A stretch of DNA of 64,000 nt, from assembly GCA_902769875.1 (NCBI GenBank), contig CACXQV010000001.1:123805-187804 (forward strand), read 5' to 3'. Under the pieces are notes generated by a model that was not told the origin of the DNA, made no database searches, and saw nothing but the letters and a program-made list of their open reading frames with translations. Below are positions 24,990 through 34,098 of this stretch, piece by piece (within the stretch, counting starts at the first letter, position 1; every line of letters starts with the position of its first letter). The stretch is from an uncultured Bacteroidia bacterium. GTDB taxonomy: Bacteria > Bacteroidota > Bacteroidia > Bacteroidales > F082. Both the position numbers and the translations under genes were made by a program.

Positions 24990-25040
24990 TGAATGATTTT
25001 TATTCTATTTTTGATAGATTTCTATTCCGAAAGGAATATT
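24990..25040. repeat. Inverted flank of the GxxExxY cassette
   Basis: CTATTTTTGATAGATTTCTATTCCGAAAGG resembles the complement of the 50-base repeat (TGATTTTTGACAGATTTCTTACGAAG...), with roughly 80% match by eye over about 40 bases. Confidence 0.6.
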
Positions 25041-25043
25041 CCA

Positions 25044-26126
25044 TTATTCATCTAATTTAGCTTTGAGATATAGTTTGTTGACGAAACGCATATCGTGCTC
25101 CACCATAATCTTGACCAAATCTTCAAATGAAGTCTTGCGCGGATTCCAGCCCAAGAGCGTCTTGGCTTTGGTGGGGTCGCCGAGGAGTTGTTCCACCTCG
25201 GCGGGGCGGAAAAATCTTGGGTCGACCTCGACGAGCACCTTGCCTGTTGACGTATCAATGCCCTTCTCGTCAACGCCTTCGCCCTCCCAGCGGAGTGTGA
25301 TGCCGACGTGCTTGAAGGCCAAAGTGCAGAACTCGCGCACGGTGTGGTATTCACCTGTGGCGATGACGAAGTCCTCGGGCATCTCCTGTTGCAGGATGAG
25401 CCACATACATTCCACATAGTCCTTGGCATAACCCCAGTCGCGGAGCGAGTTGAGGTTGCCGAGGTAGAGCTTGTCCTGATAGCCTTGCTTGATTCGCGCT
25501 GCGGCCAATGTAATTTTGCGTGTGACAAAGGTTTCGCCCCGTCTTTCGCTCTCGTGGTTGAACAAAATGCCATTGACCGCGAACATACCATAGCTCTCAC
25601 GGTAGTTTTTCACAATCCAGAAGCCGTATTGCTTGGCCACGCCGTAGGGCGAGCGCGGATAGAATGGCGTAGTCTCTTTTTGTGGCACTTCTTGCACGAG
25701 GCCAAAAAGCTCGGAAGTGGAGGCTTGGTAGATTTTGCATTTATTGTCCATACCCAAAATGCGCACGGCCTCCAAAAGCCGCAAGGTGCCCACGGCATCG
25801 GCCTCGGCTGTGTATTCGGGGCAGTCGAAAGAGACCTTCACGTGGCTCTGCGCAGCAAGGTTATAGATTTCGTTAGGCTGTACCTGCTGAATGATGCGCA
25901 CGAGGGAAGAGGAATCCGTCATATCGCCGTAATGCAAAGTGAGCAAGCGTTTGTTTTTCATATCGCGCACCCATTCGTCCAAGTAGAGATGTTCGATGCG
26001 ACCCGTGTTGAACGACGATGAGCGGCGGATGATGCCGTGTACGTCATAGCCTTTTTCCAAAAGGAACTCGGCGAGGAAGGAACCGTCTTGGCCCGTAATG
26101 CCAGTGATTAATGCTGTTTTACCCAT
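25044..26126 (-). CDS. gmd: GDP-mannose 4,6-dehydratase
   Basis: A 360-residue SDR dehydratase converting GDP-D-mannose to GDP-4-keto-6-deoxy-D-mannose. Seen: [11 protein letters not shown] (residues 8-18) for NADP binding, [33 protein letters not shown] with catalytic Thr-Ser-Glu, [10 protein letters not shown] (Tyr161, Lys165), and [16 protein letters not shown]. It feeds Fcl; ManC in the same block supplies the substrate. A minus-strand TATTTTTG box (26148-26155) lies 22 bases upstream, so this is probably the first gene of the leftward GDP-fucose operon. Confidence 0.96.
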   Translation of the reverse strand: MGKTALITGITGQDGSFLAEFLLEKGYDVHGIIRRSSSFNTGRIEHLYLDEWVRDMKNKRLLTLHYGDMTDSSSLVRIIQQVQPNEIYNLAAQSHVKVSFDCPEYTAEADAVGTLRLLEAVRILGMDNKCKIYQASTSELFGLVQEVPQKETTPFYPRSPYGVAKQYGFWIVKNYRESYGMFAVNGILFNHESERRGETFVTRKITLAAARIKQGYQDKLYLGNLNSLRDWGYAKDYVECMWLILQQEMPEDFVIATGEYHTVREFCTLAFKHVGITLRWEGEGVDEKGIDTSTGKVLVEVDPRFFRPAEVEQLLGDPTKAKTLLGWNPRKTSFEDLVKIMVEHDMRFVNKLYLKAKLDE

Positions 26127-26147
26127 AATTTAATTTGATTTTGGGTG

Positions 26148-26155
26148 CAAAAATA
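26148..26155 (-). promoter_or_regulatory. -7 box of gmd
   Basis: TATTTTTG on the minus strand, 22 bases before the gmd start. Confidence 0.5.
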
Positions 26156-26185
26156 AGGATTTGCTGAAATCGCAATGAAAAAAAC

Positions 26186-26803
26186 TTACAATTCCTTCAC
26201 TTCCGCCAAAGCCGCCACGAAATACCACCTGCCGTTGTTCTCGCAGAGACACTTGTAGCGGGTGCGTTGCTTCTCCCCTTTTTGGAAAATGAGGCCGTTT
26301 TTCAGCACGAAACGCGCTCCGTTGGGCAGGCTTTCCACGGTTGTAATGGTTTCGGCGTGCTTGTCGTATTGCTTCAGCACCCTTTGCAGGTTCGGGTCGG
26401 CGGTGCTGCTGGCCTTGATATGGTGCAGGTGTTTTTGCAAAGCCGTGAGAATGTCTTTTGGGAAGATGGTTTCGGTAAGGAAAGGCAACAAAAGCGCAGA
26501 GAATTGTTTTTGCCATTCGGTGCCGTGGGGTTGCACAACTCTTGAGCCATAATGCTGATATACATCATAATGCGCCACTTCGTGAATGTAGGTGACGAGC
26601 ATTTGGTAAGGGTTCAAATCCAAATTGAGGGTAATGGTGCAGATGCCATTTTTGGTGCGTGGCGGACGGAAATCGCCCAATTTTGAAGTGCGTGGCCGCT
26701 TGAAATGCAGTATGAAACGCCTTTGCTCGTACATTGCGCCGACCATCGCCACCGATGCTTCTGGAAAATAGCGTTTCAGCAGTTCGAGTTCTTCAGGCTT
26801 CAT
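26186..26803 (-). CDS. SprT-like zinc-peptidase domain protein
   Basis: A 205-residue protein with the SprT-type metallopeptidase core: YIHEVAHYDVYQHYG carries HExxH, and QPHGTEWQ supplies the third histidine. SprT/Spartan relatives include DNA-protein crosslink proteases, but bacterial members are poorly studied. The C-terminal part has a strand-rich region (RYKCLCENNGRWYFV) with two Cys and no clear zinc ribbon. The gene overlaps the upstream small lipoprotein gene by 11 bases and is likely the last gene of the operon with the EnvC-like protein. Confidence 0.85.
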   Translation of the reverse strand: MKPEELELLKRYFPEASVAMVGAMYEQRRFILHFKRPRTSKLGDFRPPRTKNGICTITLNLDLNPYQMLVTYIHEVAHYDVYQHYGSRVVQPHGTEWQKQFSALLLPFLTETIFPKDILTALQKHLHHIKASSTADPNLQRVLKQYDKHAETITTVESLPNGARFVLKNGLIFQKGEKQRTRYKCLCENNGRWYFVAALAEVKEL

Positions 26804-26972
26804 CGCTGTTCAAGAGTAAAGTTTCCGTGGCTTTCTGTGGAGCGTAACTCCACTTGGTGCAGGTATTGCAGTTGCGCGGTGCGCGACGACGACCCGGCAC
26901 TTCCTTGGTCTTGCAGGACGTAACTGTCAGGATAATACTTAACAAAAACAATATCAATAATTTGCTTCTCAT
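26793..26972 (-). CDS. Small lipoprotein
   Basis: The start at 26972 (MRSKLLILFLLSIILTVTSC) overlaps the stop of the EnvC-like gene by four bases, the sign of translational coupling. The 59-residue product is a lipoprotein (lipobox TVTSC) with a short basic part and NCNTCTKW, a Cys pair. Small lipoproteins of this kind occur beside envelope genes in Bacteroidota; the function is unknown. A longer frame adding four residues is less likely. Confidence 0.7.
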   Translation of the reverse strand: MRSKLLILFLLSIILTVTSCKTKEVPGRRRAPRNCNTCTKWSYAPQKATETLLLNSDEA

Positions 26973-28246
26973 TTCGACAACCAATTTGCGGGATTTTGTC
27001 TGACTTGTTCCTTCAGCAGTTCGAAGTGCAATTCCGTCTTGCCTTCGGTTTTGTTGGTGTGGACGGTGCCAATGTTTTGCTTGGTTTTCACCTTGTCGCC
27101 GCGCTTGACGGTGACATCCTCAAGGTTGGAATAGACCGTAAAGTATTCGCCGTGGCGGATGATGACCACGGTGTTGCTGCCCGTCAGTTTGGTGACGTTG
27201 GCCACCTCGCCCTCAAAGACGGCACGGGCGTGGGCGTTCTCCGTGGTGGCAATGTCGATGCCGTTGTTGGTCACGGTCACTTTGCTCGACACCACCGAGG
27301 CGTGCTTGCCGTAGGACGATGAAATCACCCCGCGCTCCACAGGCCACGGCAGTTTGCCTTTGTTGCCGACGAAGTTAGAGGAAAGCGTTTTTTCGGCGGG
27401 GGTCAAGGCCATTCCTTTTTCTTTTGGTGCAGGGGCGGCGGTTTTGCCTTTTTCCTTGGCTTTTTTCTCGGCTTCCTTGCGTTTGCGTTCGGCCTCGGCG
27501 TTGGCTTTGCGGATTTCCTCGGCGATGATGTCGTCGATGGCCTTTTGCAGTTTTTTGGCCTGCTGTTGCTTGTTCTTGATGTCTTGTTGGATTTTGCCTT
27601 CTTGCTTCTTGAGTTTGGTCACCTGCTGGTTCAACTCCTTCTTTTCGTTCTGTAAATCAGCCTTTTGCACTTTTTCGTCGGCCAGCAGTGCGGCTTGTTC
27701 CTCGCGGGCTTGTCGGTTGGCTTCGACCTCGCTGCTGATTTGCCTTTCGGTGAAGGTGATTTGGTTCATCTTGACCTTGCGGGCATCGCTGAACTCGCGG
27801 ATGTAGCGCAGCCGACTGAAGGCTTGGTTGAAGTCCTTGGAAGCAAAAATGAAGCCTAACTTGTTGTAATTGTTGCGGTTTTTGTTGGCAAAGACAATCA
27901 TTTTCGCGTATTCCTTTTGCAATTTGCTGAGGTCGGAATTGAGGCTGCGGATGTTGCTTTGGCCCGACTTGATTTCCTCGTCGAGGACGGCAATCTGCTC
28001 GTTGTAAGCCTTGATGAGTTTCTCGCGCTGCTTGATTTTCGAGTCCAAGATGGAGACTTCGTTGAGGGTCATTTCGCGGTCTTTTTTTGTCTTTTTCAAC
28101 AATTGGTTGGCAGTCGAAATCTCGTTTTGCAACGATGTGATTTCGCTCTGCAATTGCTTTTTCGACTTGCCTTTCGTTTTCTGTCCAAAAGTCGGCGAAA
28201 CGAGAGACAACAGCAACAAAACCAATATGATATGCAGTTTTTTCAT
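26969..28246 (-). CDS. EnvC-like murein hydrolase activator (M23 family)
   Basis: A 425-residue exported protein: signal peptide (to about FGQ, residue 22), a long coiled coil (about 25-280, rich in Lys/Gln/Glu) and a C-terminal LytM/M23 domain (about 300-425). The domain looks degenerate: NNGIDIA lacks the first zinc His, and YSNLEDV stands where active enzymes have YxHL, while LHFEL keeps one His. As for E. coli EnvC, it probably activates cell-wall amidases at division and does not cut peptidoglycan itself. Start and stop overlap by four bases with the neighbours on both sides. Confidence 0.85.
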   Translation of the reverse strand: MKKLHIILVLLLLSLVSPTFGQKTKGKSKKQLQSEITSLQNEISTANQLLKKTKKDREMTLNEVSILDSKIKQREKLIKAYNEQIAVLDEEIKSGQSNIRSLNSDLSKLQKEYAKMIVFANKNRNNYNKLGFIFASKDFNQAFSRLRYIREFSDARKVKMNQITFTERQISSEVEANRQAREEQAALLADEKVQKADLQNEKKELNQQVTKLKKQEGKIQQDIKNKQQQAKKLQKAIDDIIAEEIRKANAEAERKRKEAEKKAKEKGKTAAPAPKEKGMALTPAEKTLSSNFVGNKGKLPWPVERGVISSSYGKHASVVSSKVTVTNNGIDIATTENAHARAVFEGEVANVTKLTGSNTVVIIRHGEYFTVYSNLEDVTVKRGDKVKTKQNIGTVHTNKTEGKTELHFELLKEQVRQNPANWLSK

Positions 28247-28812
28247 TGTTTCATTGGCAGTTGGATGCGCTCCATCTTGTTGGTAATCTTTAGCGGAAAA
28301 GTTGTCTTTTCGTCTAATTTGATGTTGGAGTATTTTATCTTAACTTTAATGTCACCCGTATAGTAATCGTATTGATTCCACCCAACCGTTTGGTTTTCAA
28401 CGGGTGGGATGCCTTCGATATTGTCCATAAGCACAAATTGCGCAAACGGTAGTCTCAAACCAAATAAAGGTCCGATTTGCTGATCGAGGCTGTCTACGTG
28501 CTCGGCCAAATAGGTCTTTTCAATGCGATTAAGAATCCAAACGGAATCATTGCTGATTTTGGCACGTAATACTTCCACACCCATTGTGGCGGTCACGCTG
28601 ACCCAGACAATGCTATCTTTCCTCATCCTGAGTTGCCCTGATAAGTCATTGAAAGACTGTTCGTTGACTTCGGCTTGGATGCTCAGGTTGGCGGTGAGCC
28701 ATTCAAAAGATTGCGGCGGTGCAGGTGCCACGGTTTTCTTGCGCGAGGCGCAGGAGGTGAACAGTAGCACCGTGAGCAAAAACAGGATTGCTATTTTGGA
28801 ATGTTTGGACAT
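28243..28812 (-). CDS. DUF4292 lipoprotein
   Basis: A 189-residue lipoprotein (lipobox LLFTSC) of the DUF4292 family, which has a LolA/LolB-like fold prediction. Seen: LTANLSIQAEV, LSGQLRMRKDSIVWVSV and VEVLRAKISNDSVWILNR, the usual family blocks. It ends overlapping the EnvC-like gene (ATGA), so the two are translationally coupled. Envelope maintenance or lipoprotein handling is inferred from fold and neighbours; not proven. Confidence 0.85.
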   Translation of the reverse strand: MSKHSKIAILFLLTVLLFTSCASRKKTVAPAPPQSFEWLTANLSIQAEVNEQSFNDLSGQLRMRKDSIVWVSVTATMGVEVLRAKISNDSVWILNRIEKTYLAEHVDSLDQQIGPLFGLRLPFAQFVLMDNIEGIPPVENQTVGWNQYDYYTGDIKVKIKYSNIKLDEKTTFPLKITNKMERIQLPMKQ

Positions 28813-28832
28813 TAATGTGCATTTCTATTGGT

Positions 28833-29171
28833 TCATCCTTCAAAAGACATATCTTTTGCATCTTCCCTCAACAAAGCATAAAGATTGTCGCGGTTCTGGC
28901 GGTTGTGCCAAATGTTCACGATGTAAATTTCATCATTATAGATGGCATACACCACACTATTGAGGCGACATTGCAGTTCGCGAAATTCGATACCTGTTTC
29001 TTCATCACAGAAACTTGGAACACCTATTTTTGGGAATTGGGAAATGTTTTCAACTGCCTTATGGATGCTGTTGCGCATTTTTTGGGCGGCCTTTTGACCA
29101 AACTCACTCGCCACATACATCGCAGTGGCTGCAAACTCATTTGCCGCACGATTGGACCATCTCACATTCAT
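28833..29171 (-). CDS. RelE/ParE-family toxin
   Basis: A 112-residue protein of the RelE/ParE superfamily: VRWSNRAANEFAATAMYV at the start, then a helix pair, FPKIGVPSF, FRELQCRLNSVVYAIYNDEIYIVNIWHNRQNR, and a short tail. The HNRQNR end resembles ParE-type toxins. It overlaps the upstream small gene by four bases, the standard antitoxin-then-toxin layout. The target, gyrase or ribosome, cannot be told from the sequence. Confidence 0.88.
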   Translation of the reverse strand: MNVRWSNRAANEFAATAMYVASEFGQKAAQKMRNSIHKAVENISQFPKIGVPSFCDEETGIEFRELQCRLNSVVYAIYNDEIYIVNIWHNRQNRDNLYALLREDAKDMSFEG

Positions 29172-29422
29172 AAGGCCTCAGCAATTGCACGGTCAACCAT
29201 CTTCATCACGTCTTCGTGAGGAAGTGTTTGCTCGCGTCCGGCGACAATGTCTTTCATCCGTTCTCGCGACACTTCCATCATTTCCTCACGGGTTCTCATT
29301 CCAGGAATATCCAAAGAACTGTCTTCCTGATAGATACGCGCAAGAAAAGCCTTCCGCACCTTTTCGTTCTGCTGACGATAGATGGTCAACAACGCATCCA
29401 CTACTGAAACTTCTTGATACAT
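29168..29422 (-). CDS. Antitoxin partner of the ParE-type toxin
   Basis: An 84-residue protein encoded directly upstream of the toxin gene with a four-base overlap. It is acidic in its C-terminal half (EEMMEVSRERMKDIVAG ... DVMKMVDRAIAEAL), as expected of an antitoxin tail. The N-terminal part is helical with no DNA-binding motif I can name, so autoregulation is uncertain. Confidence 0.75.
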   Translation of the reverse strand: MYQEVSVVDALLTIYRQQNEKVRKAFLARIYQEDSSLDIPGMRTREEMMEVSRERMKDIVAGREQTLPHEDVMKMVDRAIAEAL

Positions 29423-29520
29423 AACTCTTGCCTCTTAAACAATTACTGGTTTTGTTGGCAAAAATACACATTTTTTGGAAACAATTGCTTTTGTGCGTTT
29501 TTTGTTGAAGATGAGATGAT

Positions 29521-29582
29521 ACCCCACCCCCATCCCGGATTCCCAGCGCGTCGACAAACGCTTGGAAATCGGGATGGGGTGG
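29521..29582 (-). terminator. Large hairpin terminator
   Basis: Arms CCCCATCCC...GGGATGGGG with further pairing (29524-29582) form a long stem with a few mismatches around TCGACAAA. It lies between the FISUMP-type lipoprotein gene (stop 29649) and the antitoxin gene. Confidence 0.65.
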
Positions 29583-29648
29583 TTTTGGTTTTCTACTGAT
29601 TCACATCACTGCGAGGAACGAAACGGTCTGGAAAACGCGAGGCCGCAA

Positions 29649-30431
29649 TCATCGCGAAGCACGGACCGGACGAACAGGAATGCCAAACTGACGTGATTCT
29701 TCATACATAAAGTAGTCGGTACCGTGAATGATAAAACCAAACCGCCATGCATGGTCCACCCAAAGCGTGGGAAGACTGCTCGACCAATAATCGCCATAGC
29801 CCCAACCCGTATAATTACTATCAAAATATTTACCTGTTCCCGGCAGGAATAGCGTATTGCCATTGGGACCTGTGTAAAGAATTCCACACACGCTGTCCTG
29901 ATTTATATAGGCAGCAGTACAATTTTCCGCCAGTTCCACCCATTCACCATAAGTAGGTGTGCGCCAGTCGCTGCCCCAGTTGACCGTGGCGGCATCATCG
30001 CAGGGAAGCAAGACCGAAAGCGTGTCGCAATAGCCCTCATAGCCAAACTTGAGGAAATCAGGGCTGGCATCGTGGCTATACTTGGTCAGTTTCAATTGGC
30101 TGCCTTCGCAATATTTGTAGGTGCTCCAATCGTAAACGGACTTCGGTTCGGTTTCGCCCCAAGCGATAAACCAGCCGAAAACATTTGTGCTGTCCGCGCC
30201 CACATTTTGGGTTGCCCAAAGCGTTCCGCTCGGCAAGCCGAGGTCAACAAAGGGGTGGTTGATGCCATCGCCATTGTAATGGTATTCTGAGGCAGGTGGA
30301 TACACCGTGATTCCGTTAGGGGCTAAATCCTCTTGTTCTGGGTTTTCTTGTTTTTCTTTCTTACACGAGGTGAAAGTTGCCATACCTGCCACTACTACAA
30401 GCATCAGCATTAATTTCATTGTTGTTTTCAT
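29649..30431 (-). CDS. FISUMP/DUF1566-like lipoprotein
   Basis: A 260-residue lipoprotein (lipobox TFTSC, then KKEKQENPE). The segment HPFVDLGLPSGTLWATQNVGA is the hallmark of a large Bacteroidota surface family (Fibrobacter major paralogous domain/DUF1566 type). Then follow WGETEPKSVYDWSTYKY, WGSDWRTPTYGEWVEL and the closing YWSSSLPTLWVDHAWRFGF and IPVRPVRA. It is probably exposed on the cell surface; its ligand is unknown. It has its own -7 box (30457-30464). Confidence 0.85.
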   Translation of the reverse strand: MKTTMKLMLMLVVVAGMATFTSCKKEKQENPEQEDLAPNGITVYPPASEYHYNGDGINHPFVDLGLPSGTLWATQNVGADSTNVFGWFIAWGETEPKSVYDWSTYKYCEGSQLKLTKYSHDASPDFLKFGYEGYCDTLSVLLPCDDAATVNWGSDWRTPTYGEWVELAENCTAAYINQDSVCGILYTGPNGNTLFLPGTGKYFDSNYTGWGYGDYWSSSLPTLWVDHAWRFGFIIHGTDYFMYEESRQFGIPVRPVRASR

Positions 30432-30456
30432 AACATATAAATTTAAAAATGTCCGG

Positions 30457-30464
30457 CAAAACTA
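30457..30464 (-). promoter_or_regulatory. -7 box of the FISUMP-type gene
   Basis: TAGTTTTG on the minus strand, 26 bases upstream of the start. Confidence 0.45.
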
Positions 30465-30626
30465 CCGCAAAAACCAAACCAAAAACCACCTTGTCGAGAC
30501 CCCAAGGCGATTTGTCCATATTATTTTTGACTTTGAAAATTATAGATGATTGTAAATCAAAGATTTGAAATAATCGGGCTTTGGATTTTGTCCATACGTT
30601 TTTTGCTTCCAAAGCCCCCAAAACCA

Positions 30627-32240
30627 TCAATTTTTCAGTTTATTCATTATGGCCTCATAATGCTTGGTGTAGGTTTCATCAGGCTCCTTCAGCAGTTTCA
30701 GGGCTTTTTTCATTTGCTTTTCGGCTTCCCTGTAGTCCCCTTTCATATAGAGTACCCAAGCGTGGGTGTCGAGATAGGTCGGGTTGTCGGGTTCGGCGGC
30801 GATGGCTTTGGTTGACATTTCCAAGGCCTTGTCCAAGTCTTGGCCTTTCAAGGCAAGGTAATAGGCGTAGTTGTTCAAGACCAATACATTGTCGGGGTCG
30901 TTGCGCAGGGTGCGCTCGTAGGCATCGAAGGCTTTCTCCTCGTCGCCTTGCTCGTGGTAGAGGTCGCCAAGGAAAGCGTCGAAGTTGGATAATTGAATCT
31001 TGTCGGTGGTATAGCGGCGGCCTTTTTCCAAATAGTTGATGGCCTCGTCGTTGATTTTCAGGACGGCGCTGGCCACGCCCGCATACCAATAGAAAACGGG
31101 CTGCATCGGGTAGTATTTCAAAGCCTTGATGGCGTGTTGGCGAACATTCTCGTTTTCGTTCAGCCTTGACTCGCTGATGACAAGGTTTTGCCATCCATAG
31201 AAGTCGGTGCTGTCAATGTCCAACACTTGTTGGTATATCTCCTTGGATTTCACGGCGTTTTGTTCCACTATATAATAGGAGCCGAGGATAAGGTAGCCCA
31301 ATTTGTTGTCGGGATGGGTTTCAATGAAGGCCTCGCCGCATTGCCGCGCCTGCTCGTCGATTTCGTTGGATTTTTCGTTTTTTCCCATCCAATAGTCCCA
31401 GATGTTGGCTTTCGTGGCAATGTCGAGGCTTTTGTTACGAATGGCGGCAATCAGTTCGTTGAAGGCCTTTTCCTTGTCGCCGTTTTTCTCGTAAAACTCC
31501 AACAATGAAACGTTTATGTAAGGGTCGTTGGGGTTCACTTCCTTGATTTTCTCGTAGGTCTTCAAGGCTTCCTTGTCCTTGCCCATTTCGGCATATTCTT
31601 GTGCAAGCAAGGAATAATAGCGCACATTTTCAGGGTTTTCCTTGATGAGCCGCTCCAATTCAGCGACGAGTTTCTTGCCGTTGCCTTGCCGCTTGTAAAC
31701 GCCGAGGCGTTGCTCAGTGATGAAATCGTTCTGCCCGATTTGTTGTTCCAGCACATCCATTTTGGCCAAAGCCTTGTCGAATTGCTCCGTAAGCAAGTAA
31801 GCCTCAATGAGTTCGCTGAGCATTTCCATATCGTCGGGATACTTTTTCGTCAAGGGTTCGTACAGGTTGATGAAGTTGCCGAGTTGCCCCAATTCGCGGT
31901 AAAATATGCCCAAACGCATTTGGTACCACTTGTTTTCGGGGTCGAGTTCGGCGGCCTTTTCAATCATCCTGAAAGCGTCATCAAGTCGCCCGACGGTATA
32001 GTATTGTTCGCTCAATTCGAACATCGAGGCGGCATCGTTGGGCATATAGCGCAAGGCCTGCTCGAAGTTGCGGATGGCGCCTTCGGTGTCCTCGCGGTAC
32101 TTGCTTTGCAAGCCGTTGGAGAAATAGGTGGCGTTCTTTTTCTTGTCGGGTTTGCCTGCAAATTCCGATTCCATCGTTTGGGCAAAACTCCCCATCGAGC
32201 AACCCAAAAGCAGTAACAACAAAAACATTCTATACTTCAT
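30627..32240 (-). CDS. Tetratricopeptide repeat protein
   Basis: A 537-residue exported protein: signal peptide with a possible lipobox (LLLGC) at the N-terminus, then 12 or more TPR units spanning about residues 40-530 (for example AIRNFEQALRYMPNDAASMF, EEKAFDAYERTLRNDPDNVL, ALEMSTKAIAAEPDNPTYLD). TPR arrays bind partner proteins; relatives in this phylum occur with outer-membrane assembly or polysaccharide genes. The partner here is unknown. It is 45 bases downstream of dut on the same strand and probably co-transcribed. Confidence 0.8.
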   Translation of the reverse strand: MKYRMFLLLLLLGCSMGSFAQTMESEFAGKPDKKKNATYFSNGLQSKYREDTEGAIRNFEQALRYMPNDAASMFELSEQYYTVGRLDDAFRMIEKAAELDPENKWYQMRLGIFYRELGQLGNFINLYEPLTKKYPDDMEMLSELIEAYLLTEQFDKALAKMDVLEQQIGQNDFITEQRLGVYKRQGNGKKLVAELERLIKENPENVRYYSLLAQEYAEMGKDKEALKTYEKIKEVNPNDPYINVSLLEFYEKNGDKEKAFNELIAAIRNKSLDIATKANIWDYWMGKNEKSNEIDEQARQCGEAFIETHPDNKLGYLILGSYYIVEQNAVKSKEIYQQVLDIDSTDFYGWQNLVISESRLNENENVRQHAIKALKYYPMQPVFYWYAGVASAVLKINDEAINYLEKGRRYTTDKIQLSNFDAFLGDLYHEQGDEEKAFDAYERTLRNDPDNVLVLNNYAYYLALKGQDLDKALEMSTKAIAAEPDNPTYLDTHAWVLYMKGDYREAEKQMKKALKLLKEPDETYTKHYEAIMNKLKN

Positions 32241-32285
32241 AACTCTAAACTATTTAACTGACTCTAAACTCTAAACACTACACTC

Positions 32286-32723
32286 TCAACTCTTCCCCGT
32301 GTGTCCAAAACCGCCCGCGCCGCGTTCTGTTTCCGATAAAACTTCCACTTGCACAGGCTCAACTTGTTCGCATTTGGCGATGACCATTTGCGCGATGCGG
32401 TCGCCGCTGTTGATAATGAAAGGCTTGTCGGACAAATTAATAAGGATGACGCAAATTTGCCCGCGATAGTCGGCATCGATGGTGCCGGGCGAGTTCAAGA
32501 CGGTGATGCCGCTCTTGAGCGCAAGGCCGCTGCGGGGGCGCACTTGGCCTTCGTAGCCTTCGGGGATTTCCATATAGAGGCCCGTCGGCACGAGGCCGCG
32601 TTGCATAGGTTCAAGCGTTATCGAGCCTTCGGGCAGGAAGGCGCGGAGGTCCATACCGGCCGAGTTTTTGGTCTCGTAGGCGGGCAGGGGATTGTTTGAG
32701 GTGTTGACGATGTTGAGTTGCAT
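32286..32723 (-). CDS. dut: dUTP diphosphatase
   Basis: A 145-residue trimeric dUTPase with all five motifs: [26 protein letters not shown] (catalytic Asp), GDRIAQMV and the C-terminal [10 protein letters not shown] loop. It splits dUTP to dUMP and pyrophosphate, preventing uracil in DNA and giving the precursor of dTMP. Length is normal. It heads a probable two-gene unit with the TPR gene downstream; a minus-strand TATTTTTG (32764-32771) lies 41 bases upstream. Confidence 0.97.
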   Translation of the reverse strand: MQLNIVNTSNNPLPAYETKNSAGMDLRAFLPEGSITLEPMQRGLVPTGLYMEIPEGYEGQVRPRSGLALKSGITVLNSPGTIDADYRGQICVILINLSDKPFIINSGDRIAQMVIAKCEQVEPVQVEVLSETERGAGGFGHTGKS

Positions 32724-32775
32724 AACGGCGAATTTGTCGAAATTTGCTAATTACTTTAGAACGCAAAAATAAGGT

Positions 32776-34089
32776 TTATATTTGAAGAGAGATTCGTTTT
32801 TTCAACGTTTCTTTGAACGCAAACAAGGGAAGATTCTCCACCCAGCCTTGGTCGATATGGTTTTGCATCGAGAGCCGCAAAGCCTTCAATTCGGGATGGT
32901 CTTGCATATAGGTTTTCAGCGACTTGGACTGCAAATTGGTTTCGGCTTTCACCTCAACGGGATAGACCTTCTCCCCGATTTGGACAGCAAAATCAATTTC
33001 AATGGTCGATTCGCCAACACAATGGTAATAGGTCGGAATGTTTGTCGTAACCAATTGAGTATAAGCAAACAACTCCGTGAAAGCACCTTTGTATTCCTTG
33101 AAAATGTCGTTGCCAATCAGCACAATCGATGACGGCGCATTGACCATTGCACCCATCAATCCGACATCCAAAAGGAACAACTTGAAGGCGGAGAAATCCT
33201 CGTAAAACTTGAGCGGCATTTTGATGGCACTCACGCGGCTCACCTTGTAAACCAATCCCGCGTCGATGAGCCATTGGATGGCCTCTTCAAATTGTGTAGC
33301 ACGAGCACCTTTCTTCAATGCGCCGTAGATGAATTTTTTGTTGTCCTTGGCCAACTGCGATGGGATGCTGTCCCACACCATATTGATGCGTGGCACTTCG
33401 CGCGAAGGGGCGTGTTTCGAGAAATCGTAACGATAAGCCGAAAGAATCCTTTCCTGGATTTGCCTCACTTCCCGAAGACCGTGACCTTCGACGTAAGCCA
33501 ACACAGCCTCCGGCATTCCGCCAACATAGTAATATTGCCGTAAAAAGTCGATATAAACCTCATTCATATTGTTGACGACCTCCCAATCTTGCTCGTATAA
33601 GGCTTTCAACAGGCTTTGCCGTCCCAAGGCGGCAAGAAACTCCTCGTAAGTCATTGGGAACAAACGCATCATATCCACCTTGCCGACAGGGAATGAAGCA
33701 TTGCCGTGCAAGGAAATTCCCAACAGCGAACCCGCCACAACAATATGATATTGAGGCGTTTCCTCATAGAAATACTTCAATGCTTCGAGTGCCGCAGGAC
33801 ATTCCTGTATCTCATCGAGGATAATCAAAGTGTCGTTGGGCGTGATGTCGATTTCGGAATGGGCCGAAAGCAACCTGATTAGCTTTTCGGCGCTTCCGCC
33901 TTCGTTGAAAAATTGCCGCGCTTTTTCGTCGCGATCGAAACTGATGTGTACTGTTTTGGCATATTCTGTGCGTCCGAATTCTTTCAAAATGTAGGTTTTT
34001 CCCACCTGTCGGGCTCCTTGCAGAATGAGCGGTTTTCGGTTTGTGTTTTGCTTCCAGCGTATTAAGTCTTGAATTACAGTCCTATACAT
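32776..34089 (-). CDS. AAA ATPase with DUF4143 domain (copy 1)
   Basis: A 437-residue (from 34089) or 441-residue (from 34101) protein of the large archaeal-bacterial AAA/DUF4143 family. P-loop LQGARQVGKTYIL near the N-terminus, Walker B IILDEIQECPAAL, a glycine-rich GSLLG sensor-like region, the DUF4143 part with YYYVGGMPEAV and RYDFSKHAPSREVPR, and a C-terminal PD-(D/E)xK-like stretch EIDFAVQIGEKVYPVEVKAE. The function of the family is unproven; the nuclease-like end suggests DNA or genome-defence work. It lies under a 33-base triple repeat (34099-34190) like that before the second copy at 48671. Confidence 0.92.
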   Translation of the reverse strand: MYRTVIQDLIRWKQNTNRKPLILQGARQVGKTYILKEFGRTEYAKTVHISFDRDEKARQFFNEGGSAEKLIRLLSAHSEIDITPNDTLIILDEIQECPAALEALKYFYEETPQYHIVVAGSLLGISLHGNASFPVGKVDMMRLFPMTYEEFLAALGRQSLLKALYEQDWEVVNNMNEVYIDFLRQYYYVGGMPEAVLAYVEGHGLREVRQIQERILSAYRYDFSKHAPSREVPRINMVWDSIPSQLAKDNKKFIYGALKKGARATQFEEAIQWLIDAGLVYKVSRVSAIKMPLKFYEDFSAFKLFLLDVGLMGAMVNAPSSIVLIGNDIFKEYKGAFTELFAYTQLVTTNIPTYYHCVGESTIEIDFAVQIGEKVYPVEVKAETNLQSKSLKTYMQDHPELKALRLSMQNHIDQGWVENLPLFAFKETLKKRISLQI

Positions 34090-34098
34090 AAAAAATTG

